Assembly (NCBI GenBank): GCA_031002005.1
Contig: CM061921.1
Span: 148,213,283-148,277,282, forward strand
Direction: 5' to 3'
DNA: 64,000 nt
Source of the DNA: Vandiemenella viatica
Lineage: Eukaryota; Arthropoda; Insecta; Orthoptera; Morabidae
Positions 33,498-44,943 of this stretch are shown here, in pieces. A model generated the notes under the pieces. That model saw only the letters and a list, made by a program, of their open reading frames with translations. It had not been told where the DNA came from and searched no databases. Numbering within the stretch: position 1 is the stretch's first letter; the number at the start of each line of letters is the position of its first letter. The position numbers and the translations under genes are program-made.

Positions 33498-34343
33498 TTA
33501 ACCTTTTGTTTTTTTATTTGTGTATCTAATAAGCTGACTCTTCTTTGCATTTATCTTCATTCCATGTTTACCAACCCAATTAGATATCCTGTCCAGATCA
33601 CCCTGCAACTGTTTACAATCCTCTATCATTTTGATTCTTTTATACAGCATTATGTCATCTGCAAACAATCTAATTTCAGATAGTAAACAATCAACACAAT
33701 TATTCATTAGAATAATGAATAGCAATGGTCCCAATTCGCTACCCTGTGGCACACCCATTTTTACTTCCACTTCTTTTGATACTACATTTCCTACCCTAAC
33801 TTTCTGTTTTCTACCTTTTAAAAATTCTTCTACCCAGCAAATCACTTTCTTATCCACTCCAATGGTTTTTACCTTATTTACTACCATTTTATGGCTTACT
33901 CTGTCAAACGCCTTAGACAGATCTAGTGCTACACTATCAATTTGGCCTCCCTTGTCCATTTCATCTGAAATATCTTGCATATATCCCACCAACTGAGATT
34001 CGCATGAATATCCTTGCCTGAAACCATGTTGCCTGCTTGAAAACCAATTACGTTCCTCACATATATTTCTGATGTGGTTGCATATCAATCTTTCCATTAA
34101 TTTACCTACCACTGATGTCAAACTGATTGGCCTGTAATTCTCAACTCTATTTCTCACCCCTCCCTTATGTACCAGTACTACTATTGCACTTTTCCAGTCC
34201 TGTGGTAAGCAGCAAGTGTCTAGACTCAATTTAAATAATATTTCAAGATAAGGTACAATGTCACATCTGGCTATCTTTAAGATATCTGTAGTAATATTAT
34301 CTTCACCAGCCCCTTTATGTTTTTTCAGCTTTCTTAACTTCAA
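33498..34343 (-). pseudogene. Reverse transcriptase of the jockey-like element
   Basis: A 281-codon open frame covering nearly the whole RT domain. Motifs in order are KKHKGAGEDNITTDILK (residues ~7-23), SAIVVLVHKGG, ENYRPISLTSVVGKLMERL (~69-87), QHGFRQGYSCESQLVGYM (~109-126), VALDLSKAFDRVSHKMV (~142-158, with the first catalytic aspartate), MGVPQGSELGPLLFIILMN (~200-218) and RLFADDIMLYKR (~229-240, the FADD active site). All catalytic aspartates are present. The N-terminal endonuclease is absent by 5' truncation, so the copy cannot be autonomous. Confidence 0.9.
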
Positions 34344-34374
34344 CTTAATACATAAATTGCTGGATTAATTTACA

Positions 34375-35940
34375 GATTCAATTATTCAAATTGATCTTCT
34401 GATAAAATTAATATTTAAATTGTATCTTGTTTTATATACGGGCTACTGCCAGAAGTAAAAATTAAATGTACAATTTCATGATCATATACTTGTTGCAAGT
34501 AAAAAAAAAAAAATAGTTTTCAAGATATGATTGGAGCATTGCAGTATATCTAAAGATAGTGTTTTCTCCTTTGATTGCTAATGACTTTTTAGTCATATCT
34601 TAGGCAGGAAATAATATTGCTGGGAAACAGAATAGTTGATAGTAATTGTGTTGTGTGGTGAACCATCAGTTTTATGGATTTACAGGAAATTATAGCAACT
34701 AATACAGAGTGCTATAGAAGCTTGGTAAGTTGCAAAAGATACTATAAACAGTCTAGGCAGAAACAATGTATACACTCACGGGACAAATAACCTGCTTAGT
34801 TGCTTAGTGGGTTAAGGCAGTCAGCGATTTCACACAATCGATGGTGTGTGTCAGCCAGAATGACAGCATAAAGATTCTCAGGGATTAGATAGCTGTCATT
34901 CCCTCCAAGGAAAATATAGTGGGGAGAGACAAACAAAGCCCAGGGGGGATGAGGTTGAACAGGTCCATGGAAGCAGCGGCAGAGGCTGGAGGCCGGATTC
35001 AGCAGCCTGAGAGGTGGTGCGGCAGATGATGGCACCCGGGGGTGGCAGCAGTGACAACAGCCACACAAGACAAGACATGGTGTTGTCACAATAAATACAG
35101 GTTGGAGGGAACCTACTTGGACACCATTAGCTAGTTGATCTAGCAAAATGGGAAGCCAAGGGAGATGTTAATCTTGGGCATTAGTCACAAAGATTCAACT
35201 GACCTGGTTGGAATTAGGGAATGGGTTGATAAAATGATTATTATGTACCTACTTGAATAAATGTAAATATAGTACATAATCAGCTGGATTGACTTGATCT
35301 ACTGCTCACATGACATAGAGGTTCTACCCATGTATAAATGTTCCAGAGCGGAAGGGAAAAAACCGCAGCAAATCCACTACAGTTCCTTTTGTAGTGATAT
35401 TTGTAGAAATGTAGGTTTCACCATAAATTGACAAACATGGAGTAACAGGTTGGAAACTTCTCCTCAAAATATGACTTTTATTTATTTACATCTTCTCTTT
35501 CTTCCATATGATCATGAGAAATGAATGTTCATTAAGCTGTGAAATAAAGTATAATGTATGTTTATATCTGCATTTCTTATAACCAGATAAATTTACTTCC
35601 TCTTAAGAACCTTGATGTTCGTGCACCCTAAATCCCGAAAATAAAGAACAACTTGTCTGTAAAAAAATTGAAAATATTTTGTTAAAAAATACCCTTTTAG
35701 CACTATGTATGGCTGTCACAAATATGGGATAACTACTGGAATAAAAAAAAAAACAATGAACAGTTAATCAATTAATGGAGGAACGAGAGAAATACAAAAT
35801 ATCCAAAATTCCTAGTGTGTCATTTTTGTTATTATTTTAAAAAATTACTGCCATCAAACCAGCTTGCATTTTATTATTAAAGTTATTATTAATTTAAAGA
35901 GTTACACAACAGTGATCAGAATTAAAGTAATAAAACACAG
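34375..35940. other. Unassigned region
   Basis: No element recognised. A GC-richer island at 34,890-35,070 gives a minus-strand open frame (34,796-35,146, 116 codons, cysteine- and proline-rich) that looks like low-complexity reading rather than a protein. A-runs occur at 34,501-34,513 and 35,744-35,753. Confidence 0.3.
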
Positions 35941-35944
35941 TTTC

Positions 35945-37570
35945 AATGAGCATGTTCCCTGCTGTCATCCATCTTTCGACTTATTTGATGCAATCCTCCA
36001 TCTCTTCCTATCTTGAACTAAATTCTTCATCTTTATATATACCTTACAACCCATGTCATCAGTTATCTGCTTTATATATTTCTAATCTCTGTCTTCCTCT
36101 GCAGTTTTGTTCCCTCCACTAACAAATTAACCAATCCAGCCTGTCTCTTCTTTCTGTATGCTCCTTCCACAACTTCGTTTCTCACCCCTCATTTCCATAA
36201 CTCATTCATATTGAACTTTGTCCACTTAATTTTCTGCATTCTTCTATAGCACCACATTTCAAATGCTTCAATTTTCTTTCTTTCTGGTGTTCCATGTTTC
36301 GCTACCATAAACTGTTGTGTTCCACACATATAGTATTAAAATTTCTTTCTAATTCCTAGATCAATGTTTGAAACTAACAGTTTTCTCTTTTTCATGAAGG
36401 TTCTTTTTGCTAGTGCTATTCTGCTTTTAATACCTTTCCTGCTTCGGCACTTGGTTGTAATTTTGCTTCCCAAGTAACAGAATTCACTTACTTCTCCTAT
36501 TGCATCTGATCCTATTTTTATATTTAATCTAATGTGATTGGTATCATTTCTGATACATTTTACCACTTTTGTCTTGCTTTGATTTATTTTCAGTATACAA
36601 TCTTCCTTCAGTATTTTATTCATGCCATTCAGTAACTTCTCAATATCCTCAGCCTAACAAGATAATGCCATCAGCAAATCATAGCATGCTGATTTTTTTC
36701 TCCCTGAACACTTATGCCACATGAAAAATTTTCTTTTTCTTTCTTTATTGCTTCTTCTACATACAAGTTGAATATTAACAGGGACAGACTACACCCTTGC
36801 CTCACACCCTTTTTAACTGATGCACATCTCTCATGGTTCTCTACTTGTAACACAGCCACTGGATTCTTATATCATTTATAAAGTATTCTTCTATCTGGGT
36901 ATTTTGGACCTGACTTCTTTAAAAATTTAGAACATCTTGTCCCATCTAACATTATCAAAAGCTTTTTATAAATCAACAAATGCCACAAAAGTATCTTTGT
37001 TTTTCTTGCTCCGCCCTTCAAGTACTAATCTTAAAGACAGAATTGCTTCCCTTGTACCGCGATTTTTCCTAAACCCAAACTGATCTTCACCTACTATGTC
37101 TTCTACTACCCTTTCCATTCTTCTGTATATTATTTTGGTCAGTAATTTTGAAGCATGTGATGTTAGACTAATGGTGCGATAATTCTCACATTTGTTGGGT
37201 TGTGCTTTCTTTTGAAGTGTGAAGATGATATTTTTATAAAAATCATTGAGAATTTCTCCTGTTTCATAACTTTTTGATATCAGCTAGAATAATCTTTTGA
37301 TTCCTTCATCTCCTAGGGATTTAGGAAGTTCAGCAGGGATCTTATCAATTCCAATTGCTTATTTGCTTTCAAGTCATTCAGAGCTCCATTAACTTCCGAC
37401 CTCAAAACAGGATCTCCTAAGTCTTCAATGTTGACATCGCCTTCCTTTTCCATTATGCCTTTGTTCAAGTCATCCCCATCATACTGAATTTCAAAGTATA
37501 CTTTCCATCGGTTAGCTCTATCATCTGAGCTTAAAAGAGGTTTCCCATCGGCAGCAGGGATGGGCTGGCA
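35945..37570 (-). mobile_element. RTE-like non-LTR retrotransposon relic
   Basis: On the minus strand a heavily decayed RT runs from the linker to the C-terminus. Visible are RANRWKVYFEIQYDGDD near 37,520, NRGTREAILSLRLVLEGR near 37,060-37,010, VAFVDL, a stop, then KAFDNVRWDKMF near 36,985-36,930, VKKGVRQGCSLSLLIFNLYV near 36,815-36,755, a degraded active site (FADGIILLG near 36,680), INQSKTKVVKC and EFCYLGSKITTKC near 36,590-36,440, and VYGSETWNTRKK near 36,310-36,270. FADG lacks the second aspartate. Stops are frequent and the 5' end is lost. Confidence 0.8.
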
Positions 37571-38130
37571 GACACAGCAGTAATTTTTGCAGCAGTTTGA
37601 AGTTGTGAACCAATTTTTTCCAGATAAATTCCAGTCACCAGATGTAAAGCTAAGTCCAAATATGTAAACTTTGAGGTCTTAATGTTAATTTAGAGGTTTA
37701 GTAAATTTCAACATGTCTATTTTGAACAATGAAGCATCTTCAACTCTTGTGATAACATCTACTTTGTCTACACCAGAAGCTGCCAGTCTACATCAAAGCT
37801 TACAAATATATGAAGTTCTATATCAAATTCATATTCACTACCAGAAGTTGCCCACAAATTCCATAAAGTTGACTCTTAGACTACACACTACCACCTTAGA
37901 ACTAAAGTGATCAAGAACATTGTGATCCATGGTCTCTCTACTTCACTGAACACAACTTCTTTTTGCATAAATAGAGTTTAAAAGGAACTGTAACTTCATT
38001 CCCCCCAATAATAAAATATAGCTCTTAAGCTGAAATCACAAAAAAAAAAAAAAAAAAAAATCACTGCAAGAATTAACAACTGTTAAACAGATACTAATTA
38101 GTGCACACTTCTGTTTTAATACCTAAAGTT
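37570..38130. other. Unassigned, with poly(A) tract
   Basis: AT-rich DNA with a 22-base A run at about 38,039-38,060 that may mark the end of an unrecognised retroposed sequence. No gene is supported. Confidence 0.3.
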
Positions 38131-38470
38131 TTCAACATCACATCAAAACAAAACATACCTTATTCTATTCATGGGAGCATTGATTGTACATTAAATGAAA
38201 CCTCATCCAAATCTATCCAGCAGTGTGAATCTCACTCAACAAAAAATTATCTCAAATCTGTCAGCTTAACAATGCCACATCAAAAGTAAACACATCCCAT
38301 TTTATCCGCAGTACCAGCATTTTTTTGTGGATGCTTTCAGCCAAAACTGATAATAACTTGGCTAATTACTCAAGTATCTGACATCACATCAAAAGCAAAC
38401 ATACTGTATGTACCCACGTGGTCATGGACGGTGCACTAATTGTAAAGCCGTTGTAAGAACGAAGGCTGAT
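38130..38470 (+). repeat. Diverged ~115-140-bp tandem repeat units
   Basis: Three units start with CATCAAAA(C/G)(A/T)AAACA(T/C)A-like sequence at about 38,137, 38,275 and 38,389. The block following each start aligns with ATTCATGGGAGCATTGATTG, TTAAATGAAACCTCATCCAAA and TCTATCCAGCAG. The same unit recurs at 39,910-40,140 and 55,000-55,270. Confidence 0.5.
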
Positions 38471-39900
38471 ACTGGGGTGGAGTATAGAGCTTCAGTACCT
38501 TAGCTGAATGTTACCTTGTAGAAAGTTCTGTTGAATTTGACTAAATATTTTTAAATGACCATGTAGCCTGCCTGGAATATTCACCTGAAATGCTTAGCGG
38601 CCACCACAAAGCTTTTTTAACCAAAAGCTGAGGAAAGGTTTCAGTCACTACGAAATCACAAAAATTCCCTTGAATCAAAATTTCAAGTTAATTTTCAAAG
38701 TTGCGTTTTCAAAATTTGCATTCTACAGTTGAGTAGGCGATCGAACAAACATTTCCAAAAGATTGCAGATTATGAAGAGGAAGGAAACCAACCGAGCCCC
38801 ATTGAAAATTTCACAATTTCATAGTCTCGACTATAATCCGTCACTCGTTACCTAAAGTTAATATGGTGGTGCACCAACCAACCAGAAATTGTCACACCTA
38901 ACTAACAGTCACTTCAGCACACGCCCGACACATACTCACGCAGGTCCAATATACGCCACATTCCCGGAATAAAGACAACTCCCTCTCCTAGGCCACTACC
39001 TATTTACCCCCATCCGTATGCTTGACGCTTTCCAAAAATAATGTAAAAAGGTGTAATTATAGAATGTGTTCTAACTTTACTCGTGTGTAGCCTCACCTTC
39101 AAGGATTATGAAAATTATTTAGTGAAAATTCTCAAATAATTGTCTTGCTTCTAAATGAATTTAGTTTTCAGGCGTATTGATAAAAAGTTTCCGAAGGTTA
39201 ATTAGTGATTCCCCGATTTCTTTGTAAATTTAAGCACTTTTTAGTTGACCCTACTGAATTACAAATTGTCTGTTCTACTGCATGGAATGTTCTGAAATTT
39301 TGATATGTTATACTGGATGTTTAGTTCTTTTAGAAAATCTCCTTCTTAATTCGAGAAATTACTGAAAACATATGACAAAAAATGGTAAAAGTTAAAGTGT
39401 CCTCCATGAGGTGTTTAAAATTCTATTCAACCTATTAGCACGGCCTGAAACTATGGAATTTTAATAAATTTAACTTTCTTTTGATTTATAATTATTTTAC
39501 AATTACTTTACTGCATCTAAAAGTGTTAAAAATTATTGGAATTATCACACAACCAAAATCTATTGTTTGCAAGTTGGATAATAAAGGATTACCCTATTCC
39601 AGGTTAGTTTAAAAGTTCTTTACTATTAAAAAATGTTTATTTAGCACTTATTTTATATGTTGAGTGACTTTACTATTTTTAAATTGGTTTATTTATTGAA
39701 TTGGCTTGTGGTATCAGCTTCTACATTAAATGTTTTTACTTCCTATACTTGCAAAGAAAATTATATGTTTACTCCCTCCCTTATGCTTTCAGCTGTGAAA
39801 ACTAGAATTGAACAAAATTCTAAGGAGCTTATACCATCAAAATTTGACCTGTAATTTCTGAGAAAATCATGTTTAATGAAATATTGATACTTATTTGCTA
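38470..39900. other. Unassigned region
   Basis: AT-rich DNA between two clusters of the ~140-bp repeat. A small plus-strand open frame at 39,657-39,854 has no recognisable motif. Nothing else is seen. Confidence 0.35.
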
Positions 39901-40140
39901 AATTTTCTGGCTCTCTAATATCACACAAATATGAAACATACCCCATTTTATTTATGCCTATGTGGGTTGTAAATTACTCAAAGCCTCATCAAAATCTAAC
40001 CAGTAGTTTATATGTTAATCATGTTCAGTGAAAAATTATCTTAAATGTATTACTTTGTGATGTAGTATCAAATTGAAACATTTTATCCATGGGTCAGAGG
40101 GCTGTACATTAATCAAAATGGTATTGAGACTTTGTATATT
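39900..40140 (+). repeat. Second cluster of the ~140-bp repeat units
   Basis: Two units begin at about 39,918 and 40,062 (spacing 144 bp). The first reads AATATGAAACATACCCCATT, then CCTCATCAAAATCTAACCAG and TAGTTTATATGTTAATCATG. The second repeats the pattern in a more degraded form (ATCAAATTGAAACATTTTAT, CCATGGGTC, CTGTACATTAATCAAAATGG). Confidence 0.5.
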
Positions 40141-40289
40141 TAGCTAAATCAGTTGTGATGGCTGAATGGCAAGTGTGTTTACCTTCAGTTCAATCCCTTA
40201 GTATCTTTCAAATATCAGGTACCTGCATATGGTAGGATCTGGCAACATTATATACACACATGTATCAAGGATGCAAAATCCCACACATT

Positions 40290-40600
40290 TATTCCAACAG
40301 TTTAACTGGTACAAAACTCCGACCACCAACTGAAAAGTACTGATGATAATTGAAATTCTGTAAGGCCTTCCGAATGAAAAGTTCATGTTTAAGCAAGTCT
40401 TTGTAGCAATCAGTATAGTCACATGCCACAACAATAACATGGCCACCAAACACATAGTATTTGCAGTCCCATAACACATTTAGACAGTTTTAAGTTCTCT
40501 GAAGTATGGCAGTGCAAATACGACATCCAACATTCTTTTTACTGATATAGAAGCCAGAATTGTTATCCATGTGATTCCAGAACATCTCCATAATGCACTT
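40290..40600 (-). other. Unassigned coding-like frame
   Basis: Read on the minus strand, a frame of about 100 codons with a single stop includes NNSGFYISKKNVGCRICTAI and YYVFGGHVIVVACDYTDCYK, then QNFNYHQYFSVGGRSFVPVK. The composition, with regular cysteine and aromatic residues, looks protein-like. I do not recognise the family. It could be an old processed pseudogene or part of an element, or chance. Confidence 0.3.
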
Positions 40601-42300
40601 GTACACAAACACACCTAACCACAGTTACTCCATGACTGTCATTCTGAATGATTGGCATAACTATGTATAAATCAATTAATCGATCTCCTATTCCGAAAAT
40701 CATTGTCACGTATATTTAGCTACATTTTAACAAAACCACCCATTACTAAATAAAGGATCACTAGTCTACTGTATTGTGATACAATATAGGCTGCAAAATG
40801 GGCAACACCATCTGCCAGCATTCTTACAAAATGGCTTTCTGTTGACAGGACTTCAATTGATTACCTCATACTCCTGAGAGTAACTCACAGTTAAAGGGAT
40901 AATTAATTTTTCGGGTTGGGGATAGTGTTAGTAGCATGCCTTTCAACATTTGTAATAAATCATGGTATACTTCTTTTTATTATTTATATATGCTAAACAT
41001 CATCTTTTATTTCCTGTCAAATTCATTAAAGAATTATTAAAACAGACAAAGATCAAGAATATAATTGCATCACTAATTTATGCTGGTGATATTATGACAG
41101 TAAAGAAACACACAACAAAAAAAATATGAGCATAGATAAACCATATTTCAGGTGCCCCTATTTATGCGAATTGAAATTAAGCACATAACAAGGTCAACAG
41201 TTGCCTGGATGCTAATCCTCTTGCCACCAGTAATTTCCCGCCTGCAATGACCTTGACATCGACTAGGCAAAAAACCAGAAGCATAAAAAAACATTTGGCA
41301 GTTTCATCATAGAACAAGTGGTTTGCAGAACTTCTGGTAAGCTGTTTAGTTAATATGAACAGGTTTACTTAATCTATTTTTTAAGTGTAAAGGAAACTAA
41401 GGTAACTGCAACATTGCCGATTTACCGAATCTGTTAGAATGACGTTCATTTAATCTGAAGACTAATCATGAGAAAATATATTTTAGATGTAACATCAGTA
41501 GAATGGAGGTCTATTAAACATGAGATATAATTTTTCAAACAAAGGATCCACCACACTGCTCAGTTAATAATAGTGTTGATGTTGCTGGACCACTACTGGA
41601 TCCAGTGCACATACACCTCAAACTCATGACACACCTTTGGGTCCACTACAACATGACACAATGGAGCTGTCTGTTGCATCATCACCACCATTTTTGACAT
41701 TTGATCCTCAGGCAGTATTAATAATGCTGGCAGAATTAGATCCTAATGGCATTTACTAGGATGGTGTTGTAATTAGGTCCACATGGTGTTTACATATTTG
41801 GTGCTGTATCTGTAAATACTGACAGTTTTCAGTCTTTCATACTTTTTGTCAAACCCATCATCAGTGATGAAGCTTAAATAAATTGATTGTGTATTCATAA
41901 ATTATGAATGATAATTACTATTATGTACTTTCTGATTTATCACTTGTATATTTGTGTGATGTTAAAATGTGTGAAAGAAAATAAATCTAAGTTCAAACTC
42001 CTCAATTCAAACAAAAATATTAATGACTCTAGTCTGCAGGGACCTGGTGCATTAGCTGTGTGGTACCATAAACTTTGAACACACTCCAATGACCATGTAT
42101 CGTACACTAAATTCAGGGTAAACACATCATTCAAAACTGCACTGCCTTTAGTGCCTATGACATATCACATTTGTATTAGGAAGTACTGAAATTTATTTTT
42201 TTATTTTGTTTATGATGCTATACGACATTGACACAATACAACAACTGTATTCAATGAACAATCTAAACACACATATATATACACATGGTTCAGCAGACAA
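40600..42300. other. Mostly unassigned, with one SINE-tail fragment
   Basis: AT-rich DNA. At about 41,225-41,296 a diverged 3' end of the common SINE is visible on the plus strand (TTTCCCGCCTGCAATGACCT then TGACATCGACTAGGC, followed by a short A-rich tail). The rest shows no recognisable element. Confidence 0.45.
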
Positions 42301-42745
42301 TGCCCGCAGCCAACCACTGAGACAGGATCTCCAGTCACAACCACCACACTGTGACCTCAAGGTGCTCCAACCAGGCCACCACCTCTGGTGTAGTCAAATT
42401 TAGGTCTTCCTGACTACCAGGAAAGGCATGCAGTGGACAGTCCTGCGCAATATGTGACGCAGTTTGTAAAACCTCACCGCAGTCACAATAAGGAGAATCT
42501 GCCCAGCCCCAGGTGTGGAGGGTTGAAGCAGTTCTACCCGCACATCTAATCTGATTTAATTTACACCAAATTGTTCTTCATTTTCTTCTGATAACCTACT
42601 TCCAAGTAGGTGGTAAGAGACAGAACCTGATTACTACAGTCCCGACTGGGACGGAATCCAGCTTGTTCAACAGGGATCAGTATTGGAATTGAGTATTTGT
42701 TTGATGGCTACAGCACTTCCTAAACATCCAAAATGGTAAAATCCA
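42300..42745 (-). mobile_element. LINE relic with internal deletion of the RT core
   Basis: On the minus strand the right part reads ILIPVEQAGFRPSRDCSNQV then LSLTTYLEVG (42,700-42,610), an RT block with the QAGFRP motif. It runs straight into a C-terminal part reading LNQIRCAGRTASTLHTWGWA, SPYCDCGEVLQTASHIAQDC then PLHAF (42,560-42,420). That is a zinc-knuckle-like tail typical of jockey-group LINEs. The ~400 residues that normally separate these blocks, including the catalytic aspartates, are missing. Confidence 0.7.
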
Positions 42746-42960
42746 TTCAAATACTAATCAAACTTGATTCTTTACACCTTCCAAAACTTATTACAGACTC
42801 CATATGATCACAAACTCTTACTTCATCAGGCTTAGTTACTTCTAAATCTACAGAACTGTCATAATTTATATCAAATTCTCATTAGCAGTTACATTGTTTT
42901 TACACCAAATTCTTGATTTAATCTCTTGCAAATTTTATTAAAATCAGATTTTACTTGCTT
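42745..42960. other. Unassigned spacer
   Basis: Short AT-rich spacer between the deleted LINE and the Penelope-like element. Nothing recognised. Confidence 0.35.
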
Positions 42961-43239
42961 AAACTATATTGACTAATTCTAGGCTGTCTGGCTGACGCCA
43001 CATCATATTTCTTGTAGCCGACATTTCGACCATCCTTCTGTGGTCTTCTTCCAGGACAGAACTGCATCTTCGATCAGTGTGCGGTGTTGTATTATAGCCG
43101 ATGCCCATGACCATGCAGAGGGTTCGATTTACCAGGCCAATCAGAAGGTCTGAACCGTCACGTGTTTCGTTGGCCTGGTGGAGCTCTGGCGTGGTCTGGT
43201 AGGAGGTGACACATGCCCTTTTCTGTCTGCAATACCGAG

Positions 43240-43665
43240 AGCCAGACATTATGTAATTTAAGCCCGTTGTCTTCGTTTATGTTGTTTGGGGGTTTGGTAA
43301 TTTCCCACGCCTCCTTGACCCTCCTAGGCCACCATTTATCTTCGCCTACTATAAAGGTGGTGTTTTCAAAGTTTATGGCATAATTAGTTTTGGCTGCATG
43401 TTGTGCATATCAATGTTGTTAGATCTGTAATTCGAGGTGTGCTCACTCAGACTGCCCTCTATAGTGTGCCCCGTCTCCCCTATAAACACCCGGAATCTCA
43501 CAGACCCTGGCAACCTGTAGTGGAGGCAGCCTGTCCTTAACCTTGACCAGCTGGTTACTCACTTTGCTGTGCACTTTATAGACAGGTATTATATCATCTT
43601 TTTTAAATAGCTTTACAATTCCGTCTGTAACACCACTTATATAGGTAGAACAATTACTTATCATT
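43240..43665 (-). pseudogene. GIY-YIG endonuclease relic of the Penelope-like element
   Basis: On the minus strand the linker reads DIIPVYKVHSKVSNQLVKVK near 43,590-43,530, then CEIPG. After a frameshift VFIGETGHTIEGSLSEH at about 43,487-43,437 matches the second half of the nuclease signature (YIG.T.R....R..EH). HAAKTNYAINFENTTFIVG near 43,405-43,345 and WWPRRVKEAWEITK near 43,335-43,290 match the C-terminal end of PLE nucleases, where the conserved glutamate lies. Confidence 0.75.
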
Positions 43666-43899
43666 CCTGCGAGGTGGGTTGATTAGATGCTGAATTGGCA
43701 TCTCTCCCTGTCATGGCTACATGCAAGCCCATCCAATACAATGGTTGTGGTAGCCATTGGATCTGAATGTGTGTTGCAATGCCTCCAAATCCGTCATCAA
43801 ACTATTTGAATCACACACTTTCGTTGCTCTTTACACAAGGTTGTGAGGACACCTCTTTTTGTTAATGGATGGTGGTGCGATGCGGCATGTAAATATCTG

Positions 43900-44600
43900 T
43901 TTGTATGTGTCACGTTCCAATAAACTGAGTCTCAAAGGTTCCCGTTGCCACGTTTGGTTACTAGCACATCTAGGAATGGAAGCTGTCCTTGTTCCTCCGT
44001 TTCCATAGTTAAATTAATTTTAGCATGTGCTTTATTTATATAATCCAGGATTTTGTCAAGGGTACTTTGTTCATGGGGCCACACAATGAAGGTATCATCA
44101 ATATAGCGTAACCACAGCCATGGTTTGAAGAGCGCGTTGTCCAACATTTCCATCTCCAGTGCCTCCATAAAGATGTTCTCTGCTATAGGCATAATTGGTG
44201 AGCCCGTGACCACTCATTCCACTTGGATGTAAATTTTCCCATCATATTGGAAGAATGCTTATTTGGGACAAAACTCGGCCAAGTAAGTCCATTCTTCTGA
44301 GATGTTAAGGGCCGATAGCTTGGTGCATATTATTGCCACTGGTCTTCCACAAGTTCGTTGGTGTAGAGTTACATGACATCAAAGCTCACTAGGATGTCAG
44401 TTTCTTTAATTTTGAGTGACGAAATGATTTCAACGAAGTGTGAGCTATTTCTGACAGTCGAAGTGATGCCTTCTGACAAGGGTTTTGATTTGTCAGCAAC
44501 ATAGTGGGCTAGTGGATGAGACAGAGAGTTAATTGCGCTGATGATAGGCTGTAAAGGAACTTCTGGTTTATGTATTTTTGGCAAGTCATAGAACTGAGGA
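43900..44600 (-). pseudogene. Penelope-like reverse transcriptase relic
   Basis: The RT core on the minus strand reads MPKIHKPEVPLQPIISAINS near 44,584-44,525, SSHFVEIISSLKIKETDILV followed by SFDV near 44,440-44,370, MVTGSPIMPIAENIFMEALE near 44,213-44,155, WLWLRYIDDTFIVWPH near 44,120-44,075 (catalytic YIDD intact), and GQLPFLDVLVTKRGNGNL near 43,985-43,932. KIHKP, GSP.SP..A and RYVDDTF..W are standard PLE signatures. The region between 44,370 and 44,215 is frameshifted. Confidence 0.85.
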
Positions 44601-44943
44601 GTAGAGGTGTTATTTCTCTTCAGTCTTGCCTTGATTTCTTGCTCGATTTCTGATGAGTTATTGATAAGAGATGCTACTTCAGACCTCAGTTTATGTAGAG
44701 GGTTCCTATCTAGTTCCTACATCTTGTATTCTAAATGGCTCACAATCTTATTGTGGTAGTCTTCCGATTTCAACAGTACTGTTGCGTTTCCCTTATCTGG
44801 TGTGAGTATCACAATATCGTCGCAATGGTGTAATCTGTTTAATGCTAGTTTTCCTCACAAGGTAAGTTACTGTCAATGAGTTTAGCTCGACCTAGGATTC
44901 GCGCCGTCTCGTACCAAATTTGGTCAGCATGTTTCGTGGTTAA

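Larger units (their letters stand above)
32764..34375 (-). mobile_element. Jockey-like non-LTR retrotransposon, 5' truncated, best-preserved copy
   Basis: A minus-strand LINE fragment with a poly(A) tail (Ts at 32,766-32,779). It starts just before the RT and runs to the end of the polyprotein in two long open frames separated by one frameshift near 33,430-33,500. The family also occurs at 7660-8965 and 14,335-14,735. It is preserved better than most elements in the window, suggesting later insertion. A target duplication was not identified because the 5' boundary is uncertain. Confidence 0.9.

Noticed and set aside
34796..35146. 116-codon cysteine/proline-rich minus-strand frame
   Set aside because: Overlapping frame readings of one GC-rich island, no domain, no supporting context.
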